A stretch of DNA of 44,915 bases from a bacterium (GTDB lineage Bacteria; CG2-30-53-67). Below are positions 24,554-33,753 of the stretch, piece by piece; position 1 is the first letter of the stretch; each line of letters opens with the position of its first letter. The stretch spans positions 78,317-123,231 of the forward strand of contig CAKKPE010000035.1 of the NCBI GenBank assembly GCA_919901565.1, in the 5' to 3' direction. A program made the position numbers and the translations under genes. The notes below the pieces were generated by a model. That model searched no databases. It was not told where the DNA came from and saw only the letters and a program-made list of their open reading frames with translations.

Positions 24554-26230
24554 TTATTTTAAATAGCCGAGGAGTTTTAATCGTTCTTTTATACTTTCAG
24601 CCTCTTCTTCGTTATAGGTGAGTTCATTTTCGCTTGGCTGAGATCCTTGCCGTTCTTTATTATCGTATGTTACCGGATGCATTTTAACAAATGATGGTTC
24701 AAATATACCCAGAAGAACCTTCCCGTCCATGTCCCGAGGTATCTTTTCCCCCATCGCATAAAGGATAGTAGGTGCAAGATCACCGATTTCGGCACCGTGG
24801 ATAACCGCCGCCCTTTTAATGCCTTGGCCATATGCAATCATAATACCATCAGGACGGTGCATGCCTGTAAATCCGTCGTTTCTTACAGATTCAAGGATTT
24901 CCTCACCGAAGAGATCATCTCCAGGTTCGTAAGGCTCGTTACCAAAACCCAAAATAATGTCGGGGGCATAGGTAATGTATGGTCCAGTGTAGATTTCCTC
25001 TCTTTTATATACTTTCTCAAAAACTCTTTTACCGGTATATGGGTCCTTCAGTTCGGATAGCTTTGATATGATGTTTTGGCGTAACTCCTCATATTCTTCG
25101 GGGCTGACAATTCCTTCTTTCTCACGCCCCTTAAGATTACAGTAAATACCATGTTCACTGATTCTTCCTGCAAACGCCTTTGTCCTGGTCCAGTCAATGG
25201 CACTCTGGGCTGAAGCCATTCTCTTCGCAAAAGTATCCAGCCTGAGTTTCTTGAAAAATCCGGTAAAGTCATAGACCAGGGCATAGCTGTAAAGCCTCCT
25301 GAGTAAGTGCTTCAAGCCTCCAACAAAAGAAGAATCCCTGCTTTTCCGGTCATTTTTCAGAGTCATGAGGCCCTGTGTTTGAAGCCATCTGTTCAATTGA
25401 ACAAACTTGTGAAGGGGGCCGCCGCCATGGTCGGACATGACAATAACAACCGTATTCTCATCAATCATCTTCAATCGGCTTCCAATAATGTCATCTAATG
25501 TCTGATAACATTTCTCTATCAGGGGAAGATGCGTACGTGACTCTCTCTCGCTATAATTCGGATGGGAAGGATCCATATATTTCCAGAAAACATGGTGAAT
25601 AACATCAGGAATAGCAAATAAATTCGCAAACAAATCAGGAGAATATTTTTTATAGAGATAGCTGTTTATCTTTTCCTGACGATTCAGAAAAACAGGAACC
25701 TCCTTTAAGAATCTTCTTGTTTTGGAAATTCTCTTGAAAGGTTCTGCCTCGTATTTTGGCTCCACTTGAAGTATCTCTTTTTTAAGGGCGGGAGGAGAAG
25801 TATATTCACTATCTTCGCTTGGTGTTTCCTTGCCCGTTACAATAAACCCCTTTACTTTCCGGGGCGGGTAATTTAACATGATATTCAGTACACCAACACT
25901 TCTTCCATAGTCAGAAACAATTTCCCATAAGGTTTTTGATTTTAATAAAGTGGAATTTACCGGCAGATAACTATGATCGCCAGGTAAACTTTTGAAGAAG
26001 TCAAACACGCCGTGTTTTCCAGGGTTTTTGCCTGTCTGAAAGGTTGACCAAGCCGCCGGTGAAAGTGGAGGCATGGTACTTTTTAAATTCCCGCTTGCAC
26101 CATTCTGAATCAAACTCTCCAGACTGGGCAGTTTCCCTTGGCTGATGAGCGGACTGAGTATGTCAAAGGTAGCCCCATCCAGACCAATAACCATAACTTT
26201 TATTTTCTCATTACCTTTTTCAGCCTGCAT
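24554..26230 (-). CDS. Alkaline phosphatase superfamily phosphodiesterase-like protein
   Basis: A 558-residue protein of the type I phosphodiesterase/nucleotide pyrophosphatase class. Metal and nucleophile motifs are VIGLDGATFDIL at the N-terminus, LSPAAWSTFQTG containing the probable Ser/Thr nucleophile region, IPDVIHHVFW, VIVMSDHGGGP and GFTGMHRPDGIM. There is no signal peptide, so it is probably cytoplasmic. Such enzymes hydrolyse or transfer phosphodiester groups; in EPS loci they may turn over a nucleotide sugar or modify a glycan with a phospho-group. It is separated from the Wzy-like gene by a terminator and may have its own promoter in the gap 26231-26340. Confidence 0.8.
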   Translation of the reverse strand: MQAEKGNEKIKVMVIGLDGATFDILSPLISQGKLPSLESLIQNGASGNLKSTMPPLSPAAWSTFQTGKNPGKHGVFDFFKSLPGDHSYLPVNSTLLKSKTLWEIVSDYGRSVGVLNIMLNYPPRKVKGFIVTGKETPSEDSEYTSPPALKKEILQVEPKYEAEPFKRISKTRRFLKEVPVFLNRQEKINSYLYKKYSPDLFANLFAIPDVIHHVFWKYMDPSHPNYSERESRTHLPLIEKCYQTLDDIIGSRLKMIDENTVVIVMSDHGGGPLHKFVQLNRWLQTQGLMTLKNDRKSRDSSFVGGLKHLLRRLYSYALVYDFTGFFKKLRLDTFAKRMASAQSAIDWTRTKAFAGRISEHGIYCNLKGREKEGIVSPEEYEELRQNIISKLSELKDPYTGKRVFEKVYKREEIYTGPYITYAPDIILGFGNEPYEPGDDLFGEEILESVRNDGFTGMHRPDGIMIAYGQGIKRAAVIHGAEIGDLAPTILYAMGEKIPRDMDGKVLLGIFEPSFVKMHPVTYDNKERQGSQPSENELTYNEEEAESIKERLKLLGYLK

Positions 26231-26340
26231 CTTTATTATGCCTTCCTAACAATGACCTTTTGTATAAGCATTTCAAAATATGGGGAGATATATATTTTTT
26301 ATATCATATTATAACGCGCTCTTTATAAGAACTGAACATG

Positions 26341-26361
26341 AAAAATCCTGCTTCAAAGCAG
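26341..26361 (-). terminator. Rho-independent terminator after the Wzy-like gene
   Basis: On the minus strand CTGCTT-TG-AAGCAG forms a 6-bp stem, followed after G, A by TTTTT. It begins 28 nt after the stop of the polymerase-like gene. It would separate the EPS transcript into two blocks, with the phosphodiesterase and later genes needing a promoter or read-through. Confidence 0.55.
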
Positions 26362-26388
26362 AATGGAAGCCATAAAGCAGCACCATGT

Positions 26389-27777
26389 TCATAGGTTATT
26401 CTCGACTGGCAACTCTTTTCCCGCCAAGCGGAATGTTGCGACAGCCAAACCTAAAACAAACCACACGAAGTCCATATAGTATGTAGTATATACCAAGCCT
26501 GTCAGGGCAATAAGAACCAGGCTAATCCCGTATGCTAAAGACATATTCTGAAGATAGGTTTCCTGCCGACTCAGCACTTTCAAAAACAGCTTCAATAAAA
26601 TGAACATAATAATGCAGCAGACGATCAGCCCCATAACGCCAAAATCAAAAAAAAGGGAAAGATATATATTATGGGCATGTGGTATCATGTAGGCTCGGGT
26701 AAAGTATTTATAACCACCTACTCCCAAGCCAAAAAGAGTCAGCCTCTTTTTGTCGAGTTCCATAAATCCAGTCTTCCAGAAATATATTCTTTTCCCAATG
26801 GAACTTTGCTGTGCTGTGCTTACATTGACAATACGGGGATCTTTGCTGCCTTGCGACCTTATGACAAGAGCCATAGTAAGGAAAATAGATACAAAGATGG
26901 CAAGGGTGGCCAGAAGATTCCGGATCATATTTTTCCTGAGCTTTATACTGAAAATTACGAATAAAAATAAAACCATAACAAGCGACCATGACCCGGCCTT
27001 GTTTCCTGTTAGAAATACAGCGGTGATACACATCAGAATTGCTATTCGCAGAAACCATCTCCTTGCTTTGTTGTTTTCTGTCAATAGAAGGCCCACGGCT
27101 GTAAAAACAACGATATCCAGCATGATGGAGGATATCTGCGGGCCGAGGAAAAAACCGCTGGCATTCAATTCGTTGAGGTTGCTTTGTGATAAAACCTGAA
27201 TACTAAAAACATTCAGGGCCTTTATGATCAGGTCCTCTTGTATAAAAGCAAGGTTTTGGACGACATAGCCGAATTCCACCATGGTTTGAACAGAGATAAC
27301 CAGTCCTGAAAAAACCATGCACCACATCAGCCTTCGATGGAGTTTTACATCGTCGATGAAATAAAACAGGTAGTAGAATAATATAATATCGATGATTAGA
27401 TGAAATAGATAAAGCAACTTGAAGCCCATGCCGGCGGGGCTCCAGAACAAGGTTGAAATACTATAGGATACAAGAAGAAAAACCGGCAAGAAGATCGGGT
27501 TTTTGATGATATCTCTGGATGGCTTGGTTAAAACATTTATTATGAGGAACGGAAAAGGAATTACGGCTAATAAGAGCATCAGGGGTATGGCATCGGATCT
27601 ATCGAATCCGCGCATATTCAAATAGACATTTGGATATTTCATCCCAATCATCGGAAATAAAAATACCGACAAATATACCCATACCCGCGGGAATATATGC
27701 AGAACTATTACTAAGACAATAAAAAAAGAGAACCCGATAGCCTGGTACCATGGGAGAAAGATACACATTAATCCCAA
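26389..27777 (-). CDS. Wzy-like polymerase / O-antigen ligase family protein
   Basis: A polytopic protein of about 462 residues with roughly 11-12 membrane helices. The C-terminal half has the O-antigen ligase-like pattern: FLTGNKAGSWSLV, GKRIYFWKTGF, then LFGLGVGGYKYF and MIPHAHNIYLSLFFDFG with the conserved histidines. It would polymerise the repeat unit in the periplasm or ligate glycan to a lipid. The start is not clear: no good ribosome site lies before the TTG at 27777 or the ATG at 27768, and the frame stays open almost to the previous stop at 27849 (reading LINRIIETYSFFHPKWLG), so the true N-terminus may be up to about 23 residues longer. Confidence 0.8.
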   Translation of the reverse strand: MGLMCIFLPWYQAIGFSFFIVLVIVLHIFPRVWVYLSVFLFPMIGMKYPNVYLNMRGFDRSDAIPLMLLLAVIPFPFLIINVLTKPSRDIIKNPIFLPVFLLVSYSISTLFWSPAGMGFKLLYLFHLIIDIILFYYLFYFIDDVKLHRRLMWCMVFSGLVISVQTMVEFGYVVQNLAFIQEDLIIKALNVFSIQVLSQSNLNELNASGFFLGPQISSIMLDIVVFTAVGLLLTENNKARRWFLRIAILMCITAVFLTGNKAGSWSLVMVLFLFVIFSIKLRKNMIRNLLATLAIFVSIFLTMALVIRSQGSKDPRIVNVSTAQQSSIGKRIYFWKTGFMELDKKRLTLFGLGVGGYKYFTRAYMIPHAHNIYLSLFFDFGVMGLIVCCIIMFILLKLFLKVLSRQETYLQNMSLAYGISLVLIALTGLVYTTYYMDFVWFVLGLAVATFRLAGKELPVENNL

Positions 27778-27848
27778 TCCAATCTGCAGCAGGACTAGTC
27801 CTAACCATTTTGGATGAAAGAAACTATATGTTTCAATTATCCTATTAA

Positions 27849-29498
27849 TTAGTCACCCCATACAAAATAGATTGGACGCCCATCTATTAAAAACTTATAG
27901 GCCTGAATATGGTTACCAAGGGTCAAGGCTTCTGCTGTCTTCAAATTAACACCTTTAAATGCTTCAACGAGTTTTTTGTATGAGTAATAAGCCAGTTTTT
28001 CATGTGAATCCCCGTGATTACGCGGATTGCTTATAAGCCCTGTGTTATCAAAATAACCATTTGACCGGCCCTTGAATCCGCTCCATTCTATTAACCTTAC
28101 CCAGAAGATTTTTGATACACCAAGACTGAGAGAGCGCACATATAGTTTCACCAATTCGCTGGCGTGCTGCTGTTCTGAAACTTCAGGCATACTTTCTGGT
28201 TTAGCGCTATATGACGCCATCTCGGCAATCCAGACAGGAACATCCTGGTATCCGACCTTGTCCAATTTCTTCCTGACATTCTGTATGTACTCAGTCAGTT
28301 GTTCAATATTCTCCATATGTCGGTCTGCATGGAGAAACCAATGACAGTCAAATACGTCAAAACAATGTGCCTTCCCCTTTTCTTTTTCCAATAGCATAAA
28401 AATTTGTGACCAGAAATTTTCATCCAGCGCTCTCGGATGAGAAGCACCACCGATCACTACCAGAGCATCCGGATTTGCATGTTTAATAGCCTGGTAAGAC
28501 GCTTTAAGTAATATCAAATAATTTTCAGGAGTGTCTGCCCAAAACATAGGATTATTCGGTTCATTTTCAATCTGCCATGCATTAACAAATGGATATCTCT
28601 GGACTGCCTTTTGCAGAAAAGATTGATAGGCATTTATATCCTTGACCAGTTTCTTGCTCCCCCGGCCCCTTTCACGTCCCTGGTCCCAATGATTAAAAGT
28701 ACTGATATTGACTATCATACATATATTATTTCTACGGAGATCATTAAGAACGGTATCGGTCCGGGACCAGTCATATTTTCCTTTTTCAGGTTCTGCAATG
28801 TTCCATACCAGAGATGTGCGCCCCGCATTGCGAACCCAGCAGGTTCCTAAATTCACCAGTCTGTCATCAAACTTATCTATATCATGTATGCCGAAAGGTG
28901 AATCCTTGCAGTTGGAAACTATCTGTTCTGACTTTACAGTGTCTTTTTGATTTGGGACATCCTTTACCATTAAAGGCACAGAACCTACACTTAATTGTAC
29001 ATGACCATTTTTAGAGATTAACGGGTATGATTCAAACGCAGAAGTATACCTCTCTATATCTTTTCCTGATGTATGGTTCGGCACCAATTCGATCACTTCA
29101 AACTGTCCGGATCCTACCGGCAATTCTATTTTTCTTACAATGGATTTCGTTGGTATAATAGATTCGCTTTTTGTCTGCGCTACGGCATTTTCCTCGCCCA
29201 AAGATGCAACGGCCCTATCCAATAACCTGAGGCACTCTTCTGCGTTGCCATGCTGCATGGCGATTCTTGACTGTTCCAGGAATAACCTTGCCGCAGAGAC
29301 ATCTGCACCCGCTCCTTCTTTTTGCTTCATTAGCCTGTGGACATATGCTTTTTTTTGCGCTATCTCCGGATTCAAGGGTTGACGGACCTGACCTCTTGAA
29401 GGATTCTCCGCACAGGCAAGAGGGCCTTTCAGGCCCATGACCAGAAGGATGACAAGAGCGCCAATCATGTATAATTTATTTTTAGCGCAGCTTCTCAT
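27849..29498 (-). CDS. Secreted clan GH-A glycoside hydrolase (PslG/GH39-like)
   Basis: A 549-residue exported protein. Residues 1-30 are a signal peptide ending PLACA. Residues about 45-190 form a non-catalytic, partly coiled region. The catalytic barrel follows: GTCWVRNAGRTSLVWNIAEP, then WQIENEPNNPMFW with the likely acid/base Glu313, and VWIAEMASYS with the likely nucleophile Glu426. This arrangement is the GH-A clan (GH5/GH39). PslG in Pseudomonas is a similar glycosidase located inside an EPS synthesis locus and trims or releases the polymer. GGGGG lies 4 nt before the ATG at 29498. The enzyme probably acts in the periplasm on the polymer made here. Confidence 0.82.
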   Translation of the reverse strand: MRSCAKNKLYMIGALVILLVMGLKGPLACAENPSRGQVRQPLNPEIAQKKAYVHRLMKQKEGAGADVSAARLFLEQSRIAMQHGNAEECLRLLDRAVASLGEENAVAQTKSESIIPTKSIVRKIELPVGSGQFEVIELVPNHTSGKDIERYTSAFESYPLISKNGHVQLSVGSVPLMVKDVPNQKDTVKSEQIVSNCKDSPFGIHDIDKFDDRLVNLGTCWVRNAGRTSLVWNIAEPEKGKYDWSRTDTVLNDLRRNNICMIVNISTFNHWDQGRERGRGSKKLVKDINAYQSFLQKAVQRYPFVNAWQIENEPNNPMFWADTPENYLILLKASYQAIKHANPDALVVIGGASHPRALDENFWSQIFMLLEKEKGKAHCFDVFDCHWFLHADRHMENIEQLTEYIQNVRKKLDKVGYQDVPVWIAEMASYSAKPESMPEVSEQQHASELVKLYVRSLSLGVSKIFWVRLIEWSGFKGRSNGYFDNTGLISNPRNHGDSHEKLAYYSYKKLVEAFKGVNLKTAEALTLGNHIQAYKFLIDGRPIYFVWGD

Positions 29499-29555
29499 AT
29501 TTCCCCCATATTTATTAATATAGCCTTCATAGGATGATGCTTGATTCCTTAAAAC

Positions 29556-30524
29556 TTACTCCCACATAGGACCATCTTTTCCATAAATCTGCGAACAGGC
29601 ATTACAGGGTTTAATATTTTTGCAGCTCTTACCTTCCATGGCATTCCTTATTTCTTTAAACTTATCATTATTATAAATTGTCAGTATAGACTCATTTTCT
29701 ATATTACCCAGACCCACCAGGTTATCGTAGTCCCAGCAGCATAAAGCGACATCACCGTTCCAGTAAAACAGCATAAGATAAAAGGGCTGCATGCACCTGC
29801 TCAATTGCTTTTCGGTTAATTCGCCGCCATGTATTGAAGTTTTTTGTACAAGAAAATTATGAGCCTTCTTAATGAATATTCTATCCGCTTTATCACCCCA
29901 TAACTCCTTATATCTGCTAACTTCATGCATGTTGTCCTTATTCATGACCATCTGCATCGTCACATGAATCCTTTTGTTCATCTCTTTTTTCATTTTAAGG
30001 AAATGGAGTATATTTTTTTCTATGACGTCATACTTTAAACCTATTCTTATATTTTCATAGGTTTCTTTTGAAGCACCATCAACGCTGAATGTAATTGAAT
30101 CCAACGGAGAATTCAGGATGCTGAGGGTCTTCTCTTCGTTCAGCAGCATTGCATTCGTGTTGAAATGGGTCCTGCTCTTCTTCAACTTTGATTTTATGTG
30201 GGCAATCCTTTTAAAGAGCAAAGAGTCCATTAATGGCTCTCCGTCCTTATGAAGATTTATCTCTAATCCAGCACCTTCTAACTGAGTGCACTCATCAACG
30301 ATCCTTGTAAATATATGCCATGGCATAAATCCTTTCGGCCTTTTCATTTTTGGATAGGGGCACAAAATGCATCTTGCATTGCAATAGTTAGTAACTTCAA
30401 TATGGATGACTTTAGGAATATACTGGCTGTTAAATTGCATGTTTCTTAAGGTGTTAATGATATAATTGCGAAAAGGCACCGCAAAATACAGATTCGCCTT
30501 AAATCGTGCTATGATTCCCTTCAT
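29556..30524 (-). CDS. Radical SAM protein with SPASM-type C-terminal cysteines
   Basis: A 322-residue enzyme. The cluster motif is IEVTNYCNARCILCPYPKM (C-x3-C-x2-C), followed by EINLHKDGEPLMD and SITFSVDGASKET. The C-terminus holds extra cysteines: CMQPFYLM, VALCCWDYDN and CKNIKPCNACS, resembling a SPASM or twitch auxiliary cluster domain. Such proteins often modify peptides or sugars. No precursor peptide is obvious nearby, so a sugar or lipid substrate in the EPS pathway is more likely. AAGGGG lies upstream of the ATG. Confidence 0.85.
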   Translation of the reverse strand: MKGIIARFKANLYFAVPFRNYIINTLRNMQFNSQYIPKVIHIEVTNYCNARCILCPYPKMKRPKGFMPWHIFTRIVDECTQLEGAGLEINLHKDGEPLMDSLLFKRIAHIKSKLKKSRTHFNTNAMLLNEEKTLSILNSPLDSITFSVDGASKETYENIRIGLKYDVIEKNILHFLKMKKEMNKRIHVTMQMVMNKDNMHEVSRYKELWGDKADRIFIKKAHNFLVQKTSIHGGELTEKQLSRCMQPFYLMLFYWNGDVALCCWDYDNLVGLGNIENESILTIYNNDKFKEIRNAMEGKSCKNIKPCNACSQIYGKDGPMWE

Positions 30525-30554
30525 GTTTTTAATTACACCCCTTTCTATGCATGC

Positions 30555-31619
30555 CTATGTATGATGTACCATTTCTATCACATTTTTCCAGCGCATAGCA
30601 GCTTCCTTTACATCATACATCTTGATTACCTTCTCTCTCCCGTTTCTGCCAAATTGATTCCTCAAATCCGCAGAGGCCTCCAGTTTTAATATTGCGTCTC
30701 TAAATCCCGCTTCATCATTTTTTGCAACAAGAAATCCATTTTCCCCGTCATCAACTATTTCACTTGGGCCGGCACAGTCGGATGAAATCACCGGTATTTG
30801 GCAGGACATCGCTTCGATCAAAACAATACCAAAGTTTTCATGAAATGACGGAAGGATTACAATGTCTGAGTTCTGATAAATCGATACCAACTCCTTTTTA
30901 TCCCTGATAAAGCCGAGATATCTGACAGGATAGTTTTCATTCTGCAGTCTCACGATCTCTTTTTCGTAGGGCCCGCCGCCGGCAACCAAAAACTCTATGT
31001 TTTGCCAGCTGTATTTTTTAATTAAATTTACAAGCAGCGGCATTCCCTTTATTCTCAAAAATTTCCCCACATAGAGCACTCTAACTTTATCCGAAGGAGT
31101 TTTATGAGAAGCAGGCACAAACAAATCCGTGTCAACAGAGTGCGGCATGTAAAAGGACTTGGCGCCGTACTTTGCTACGCCTTCGCATGAAGCCTTTGTC
31201 ACCCCGGCAGATATGGTCCCGTTTAGAAATTCACGCCATGCCGTCATCTGAGAAGCAAAATAAATTTTTTCGAGGTATTTTTTACCATCCCAATACGGCC
31301 AGGAGGTGTAATAAATACATTTATGTTTTAACTTCAATTTATTGAGCAGAAATACCACGATGCTGAAAGGTGCCGCTCCTATGATGAGGGTTTTGTTTTC
31401 AGAGAATAGGAGTTTGATGATTTCATAAATGTTTGTAAATATTTTGAGAAAAAGCCGTTTGTCCTCAAAGCCGTGAAGAATGATCGAAACCTGCTTGAAT
31501 AATGAAAATTCGATAAACTTTATTTCAACGGTTCCATCTTTTATCAAAAGGCTTAGCGCTTCGCTGTAACTTGAATTCTCAATTCTAAGCGGCTGCAAGC
31601 TTATGATTTCATACTGCAT
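30555..31619 (-). CDS. Family 4 glycosyltransferase
   Basis: A 354-residue GT-B enzyme: VRVLYVGKFLRIKGMPLLV, EFLVAGGGPYEKEIVRLQ and PSFHENFGIVLIEAMSCQIP (E-x7-E donor motif), then SDCAGPSEIVDDGENGFLV. The N-terminal acceptor domain is less conserved. Its ATG overlaps the stop of the acyltransferase-like gene (TAATG), so the two are coupled. It probably adds one sugar of the EPS repeat. Confidence 0.88.
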   Translation of the reverse strand: MQYEIISLQPLRIENSSYSEALSLLIKDGTVEIKFIEFSLFKQVSIILHGFEDKRLFLKIFTNIYEIIKLLFSENKTLIIGAAPFSIVVFLLNKLKLKHKCIYYTSWPYWDGKKYLEKIYFASQMTAWREFLNGTISAGVTKASCEGVAKYGAKSFYMPHSVDTDLFVPASHKTPSDKVRVLYVGKFLRIKGMPLLVNLIKKYSWQNIEFLVAGGGPYEKEIVRLQNENYPVRYLGFIRDKKELVSIYQNSDIVILPSFHENFGIVLIEAMSCQIPVISSDCAGPSEIVDDGENGFLVAKNDEAGFRDAILKLEASADLRNQFGRNGREKVIKMYDVKEAAMRWKNVIEMVHHT

Positions 31620-32590
31620 TAGATATTTTTCCTCTCTTGAGCCCTGTTCACATTTTGAAAAAGATTCGTTTCCAGCGCGCCTTCTTGAATTAATTCCTCA
31701 ACACGCATTAATGTCATTGCATAATGGCATGGGTATTGTTTAATGTATCTCTCAAATGTCTTGGCGAATTTGGCTATATTCAACGCAAGGGTTCCCTCCT
31801 CATCTTTCGCCAACTCAAATTCAAAGGGCGGCTCAATGATGAGCCTGTGCCTGTCATCTCTTTGTCTGATTATGAATGTAGGCAATATGGGAGCCTTTGT
31901 CTTAAGAGACAATTTAAACGGCCCCGGCGCAAAGAAAGCCTTATGGCCGAAAATATCCGCCTGGAACCAACGATTCCCTTCTCCTCCGTCAAATGCTATA
32001 AAAAGTATCTCGTTCTTTCTTAATGTATTGAATACAGATCTCATATAATTCCCGACTAAAATGAAATTAATCGGCAGTTTCTCTGACTCTCTTAGCCTGA
32101 CTTTAAATATCTTTCGATGCATTGGACTCTGTTTATCTATCAGTGGTACGCCTGCAAGCTGATGGATCTTGTATCCCTTGAAGCCTAACGCAAGGGGAGG
32201 AAGCATGTGAGACCCGAAGTGAGCAGTAAGGAGGATTGCGCCGTTGTTCTTTTTCAGGGCATTATCAAGATTTTCAATTCCTTCTATCGAAACCATCCGG
32301 TCTAACAATTCCGTAGAACTTTTACCCATATAAATATTCTCCACCTGTCTTTTGCTGAATATCTGTAACCCTTCATATGTCATTTTCTTAATCGTTTTCT
32401 GGTCCAACGATGAGGTCTTGCTGAATAGAAAGGCAAGTTCCCTGCTCATGAGGTATCTCTTCCTTTTTGAGAATACATATAGCACAATTCCGATTAACTT
32501 CCCGGTGAAATTGACCAGCTTCAAAGGCAAGCGCTGAATCAATAACCGGAGTGGAAACCAGACAATCCAGAGAACGATATCCGAAAACAA
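31619..32590 (-). CDS. LpxL/HtrB-like acyltransferase family protein (atypical active site), copy 2
   Basis: A 323-residue relative of the protein at 21939-22913. It starts at a TTG (32590) with AAGGA at a suitable distance, then a hydrophobic anchor (FSDIVLWIVWFPLRLLI). The active-site segment is GAILLTAHFGSHMLPPLAL, so H124-x4 is followed by Met129 rather than Asp/Glu. FIAFDGGEGNRW and PFKLSLKTKAPILPTFII are the expected later blocks. It may have lost acyltransferase activity or may use another residue. It directly follows the SGNH gene of the Dlt-like cassette. Confidence 0.78.
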   Translation of the reverse strand: MFSDIVLWIVWFPLRLLIQRLPLKLVNFTGKLIGIVLYVFSKRKRYLMSRELAFLFSKTSSLDQKTIKKMTYEGLQIFSKRQVENIYMGKSSTELLDRMVSIEGIENLDNALKKNNGAILLTAHFGSHMLPPLALGFKGYKIHQLAGVPLIDKQSPMHRKIFKVRLRESEKLPINFILVGNYMRSVFNTLRKNEILFIAFDGGEGNRWFQADIFGHKAFFAPGPFKLSLKTKAPILPTFIIRQRDDRHRLIIEPPFEFELAKDEEGTLALNIAKFAKTFERYIKQYPCHYAMTLMRVEELIQEGALETNLFQNVNRAQERKNI

Positions 32591-32639
32591 TTTCAGTTTC
32601 CTTCCACTAACAGTTTGTGGTAATGCATCCCAATCATAA

Positions 32640-33644
32640 TTATTTCGTCATTGCAGACAGTTTAGATGAAATAAGTTTTGAGAATTTAACGGCTCCTTTA
32701 TAGTTTAAATGGTCCTGATTCAGAAAAATCGTGTGATCAGCAGCATAGGCATCTTCCAGAAAATCCAAATGCTTATCTATATGTTTTTTGAATCTTGGAT
32801 TTTCCAATACCCTTTCATAGAGCTGGTCTTTGGTTACATATTTCTTCGAATATTTCAGATAGTAGTCTGTCTCCGGAAGACTCAGAGTTATAACCTTAAT
32901 GTTCTTGTCTTTGCACATTTTCAATATTTTTTCGAAATAGAGCAGGAAGATATCGTCAAAACTATTTTGGCCATCGAACTGTCGTTTCACTCTTCTCAAA
33001 GCGTTTCCCTCTCTGATATCACTTCCTGTTTCCTTTACATATCCATTATGGATTTCTGTCTTATCAATAGGCTGATTCATGAGTAGGCTCTTTACATTCC
33101 TGAAGAAATTAATCATCTGAATTCTTTTAATGACAGGACAATAGCTCAACAGCTTTTCTCTAAACACCATCATCCCTTTTATTTTATATAATTCCATAAT
33201 CTCCGGGTATGTTATGTACCCATATGAAAAATATTCCCATTGTATTTCGTCTGCCCTAAACGATGAAAAAGTTGGCAAGGTTACTGACAATATAACTATT
33301 TTCAGTTCGGGCATATCATTGATATAGTGTTTCAATTTATAATAGGTTTCTATAAAACTTTCTCCGGCACCTGCAAAATTAAACGTTCTATCATTAAATT
33401 CATCCGGGACAATGCCAAACTGTATATCTGACTGACCGAGGGACAGGATCTGGATTTCGCCTTTTTGCTTTTCAAAATCCTGTACAACCCTTTCAAATAT
33501 GCTTTTAGGTCTGAAAAGCACTCTGTCTGTGATCTCTATAGAGAATATGATTATAAAAAAGATAAGAAATGCCATACATATTCCCTTAAACCAGTTCTGA
33601 TTTGCAACGCCGGAAGACGTCAATGATGACTTAGAATTTTTCAT
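32640..33644 (-). CDS. SGNH-like transferase with N-terminal membrane anchor (DltD-like role)
   Basis: About 334 residues from the ATG at 33644 (MKNSKSSLTS), with GAAGG about 8 nt upstream; this start overlaps the microprotein gene by 14 nt. Residues 20-38 form one membrane helix, and the rest should lie outside the cytoplasm. The SGNH block I is ILSLGQSDIQFG with probable nucleophile Ser72. Block V is FLNQDHLNYKGA with His312. Proteins of this kind accept an acyl group and move it to a polymer, as DltD does for teichoic acids and AlgJ/AlgX-type proteins do for alginate. It follows MBOAT, carrier and microprotein genes, which strongly supports such a role. Overall similarity to DltD itself is low. 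Confidence 0.72.
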   Translation of the reverse strand: MKNSKSSLTSSGVANQNWFKGICMAFLIFFIIIFSIEITDRVLFRPKSIFERVVQDFEKQKGEIQILSLGQSDIQFGIVPDEFNDRTFNFAGAGESFIETYYKLKHYINDMPELKIVILSVTLPTFSSFRADEIQWEYFSYGYITYPEIMELYKIKGMMVFREKLLSYCPVIKRIQMINFFRNVKSLLMNQPIDKTEIHNGYVKETGSDIREGNALRRVKRQFDGQNSFDDIFLLYFEKILKMCKDKNIKVITLSLPETDYYLKYSKKYVTKDQLYERVLENPRFKKHIDKHLDFLEDAYAADHTIFLNQDHLNYKGAVKFSKLISSKLSAMTK

Positions 33645-33753
33645 ATACGAAGCCTTCAAGTTTGTAGCCTGAAAGGTACAAAACATAAACCACCAGAATA
33701 ACGATAAGAATAAGAGTTACTGTTAATGCTAATGATTTTTTCCCCTTGTTCAT
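33631..33753 (-). CDS. 40-residue membrane microprotein ending in FVYEKF (DltX-like acyl shuttle candidate)
   Basis: A small gene with a strong Shine-Dalgarno (AAAAGGAG, 6-7 nt before the ATG at 33753). The protein is a short basic start (MNKGKK), one membrane helix (about residues 8-28, LALTVTLILIVILVVYVLY), and an outside tail SGYKLEGFVYEKF ending at the stop. The last six residues fit F-x-Y-x-x-F exactly. In the Dlt pathway the DltX microprotein has this layout, and its C-terminal hexapeptide tyrosine carries the acyl group from the MBOAT to DltD. Here the tyrosine is Tyr37. The gene sits between the carrier protein and the SGNH protein and overlaps the latter by 14 nt. Function is inferred from layout and neighbours. 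Confidence 0.72.
   Translation of the reverse strand: MNKGKKSLALTVTLILIVILVVYVLYLSGYKLEGFVYEKF

Noticed and set aside
29556-30524. RiPP maturase with nearby precursor peptide
   Set aside because: The SPASM-type protein suggested this, but I found no short peptide gene with a leader-like sequence in the adjacent gaps (29499-29555, 30525-30554), which are too small.
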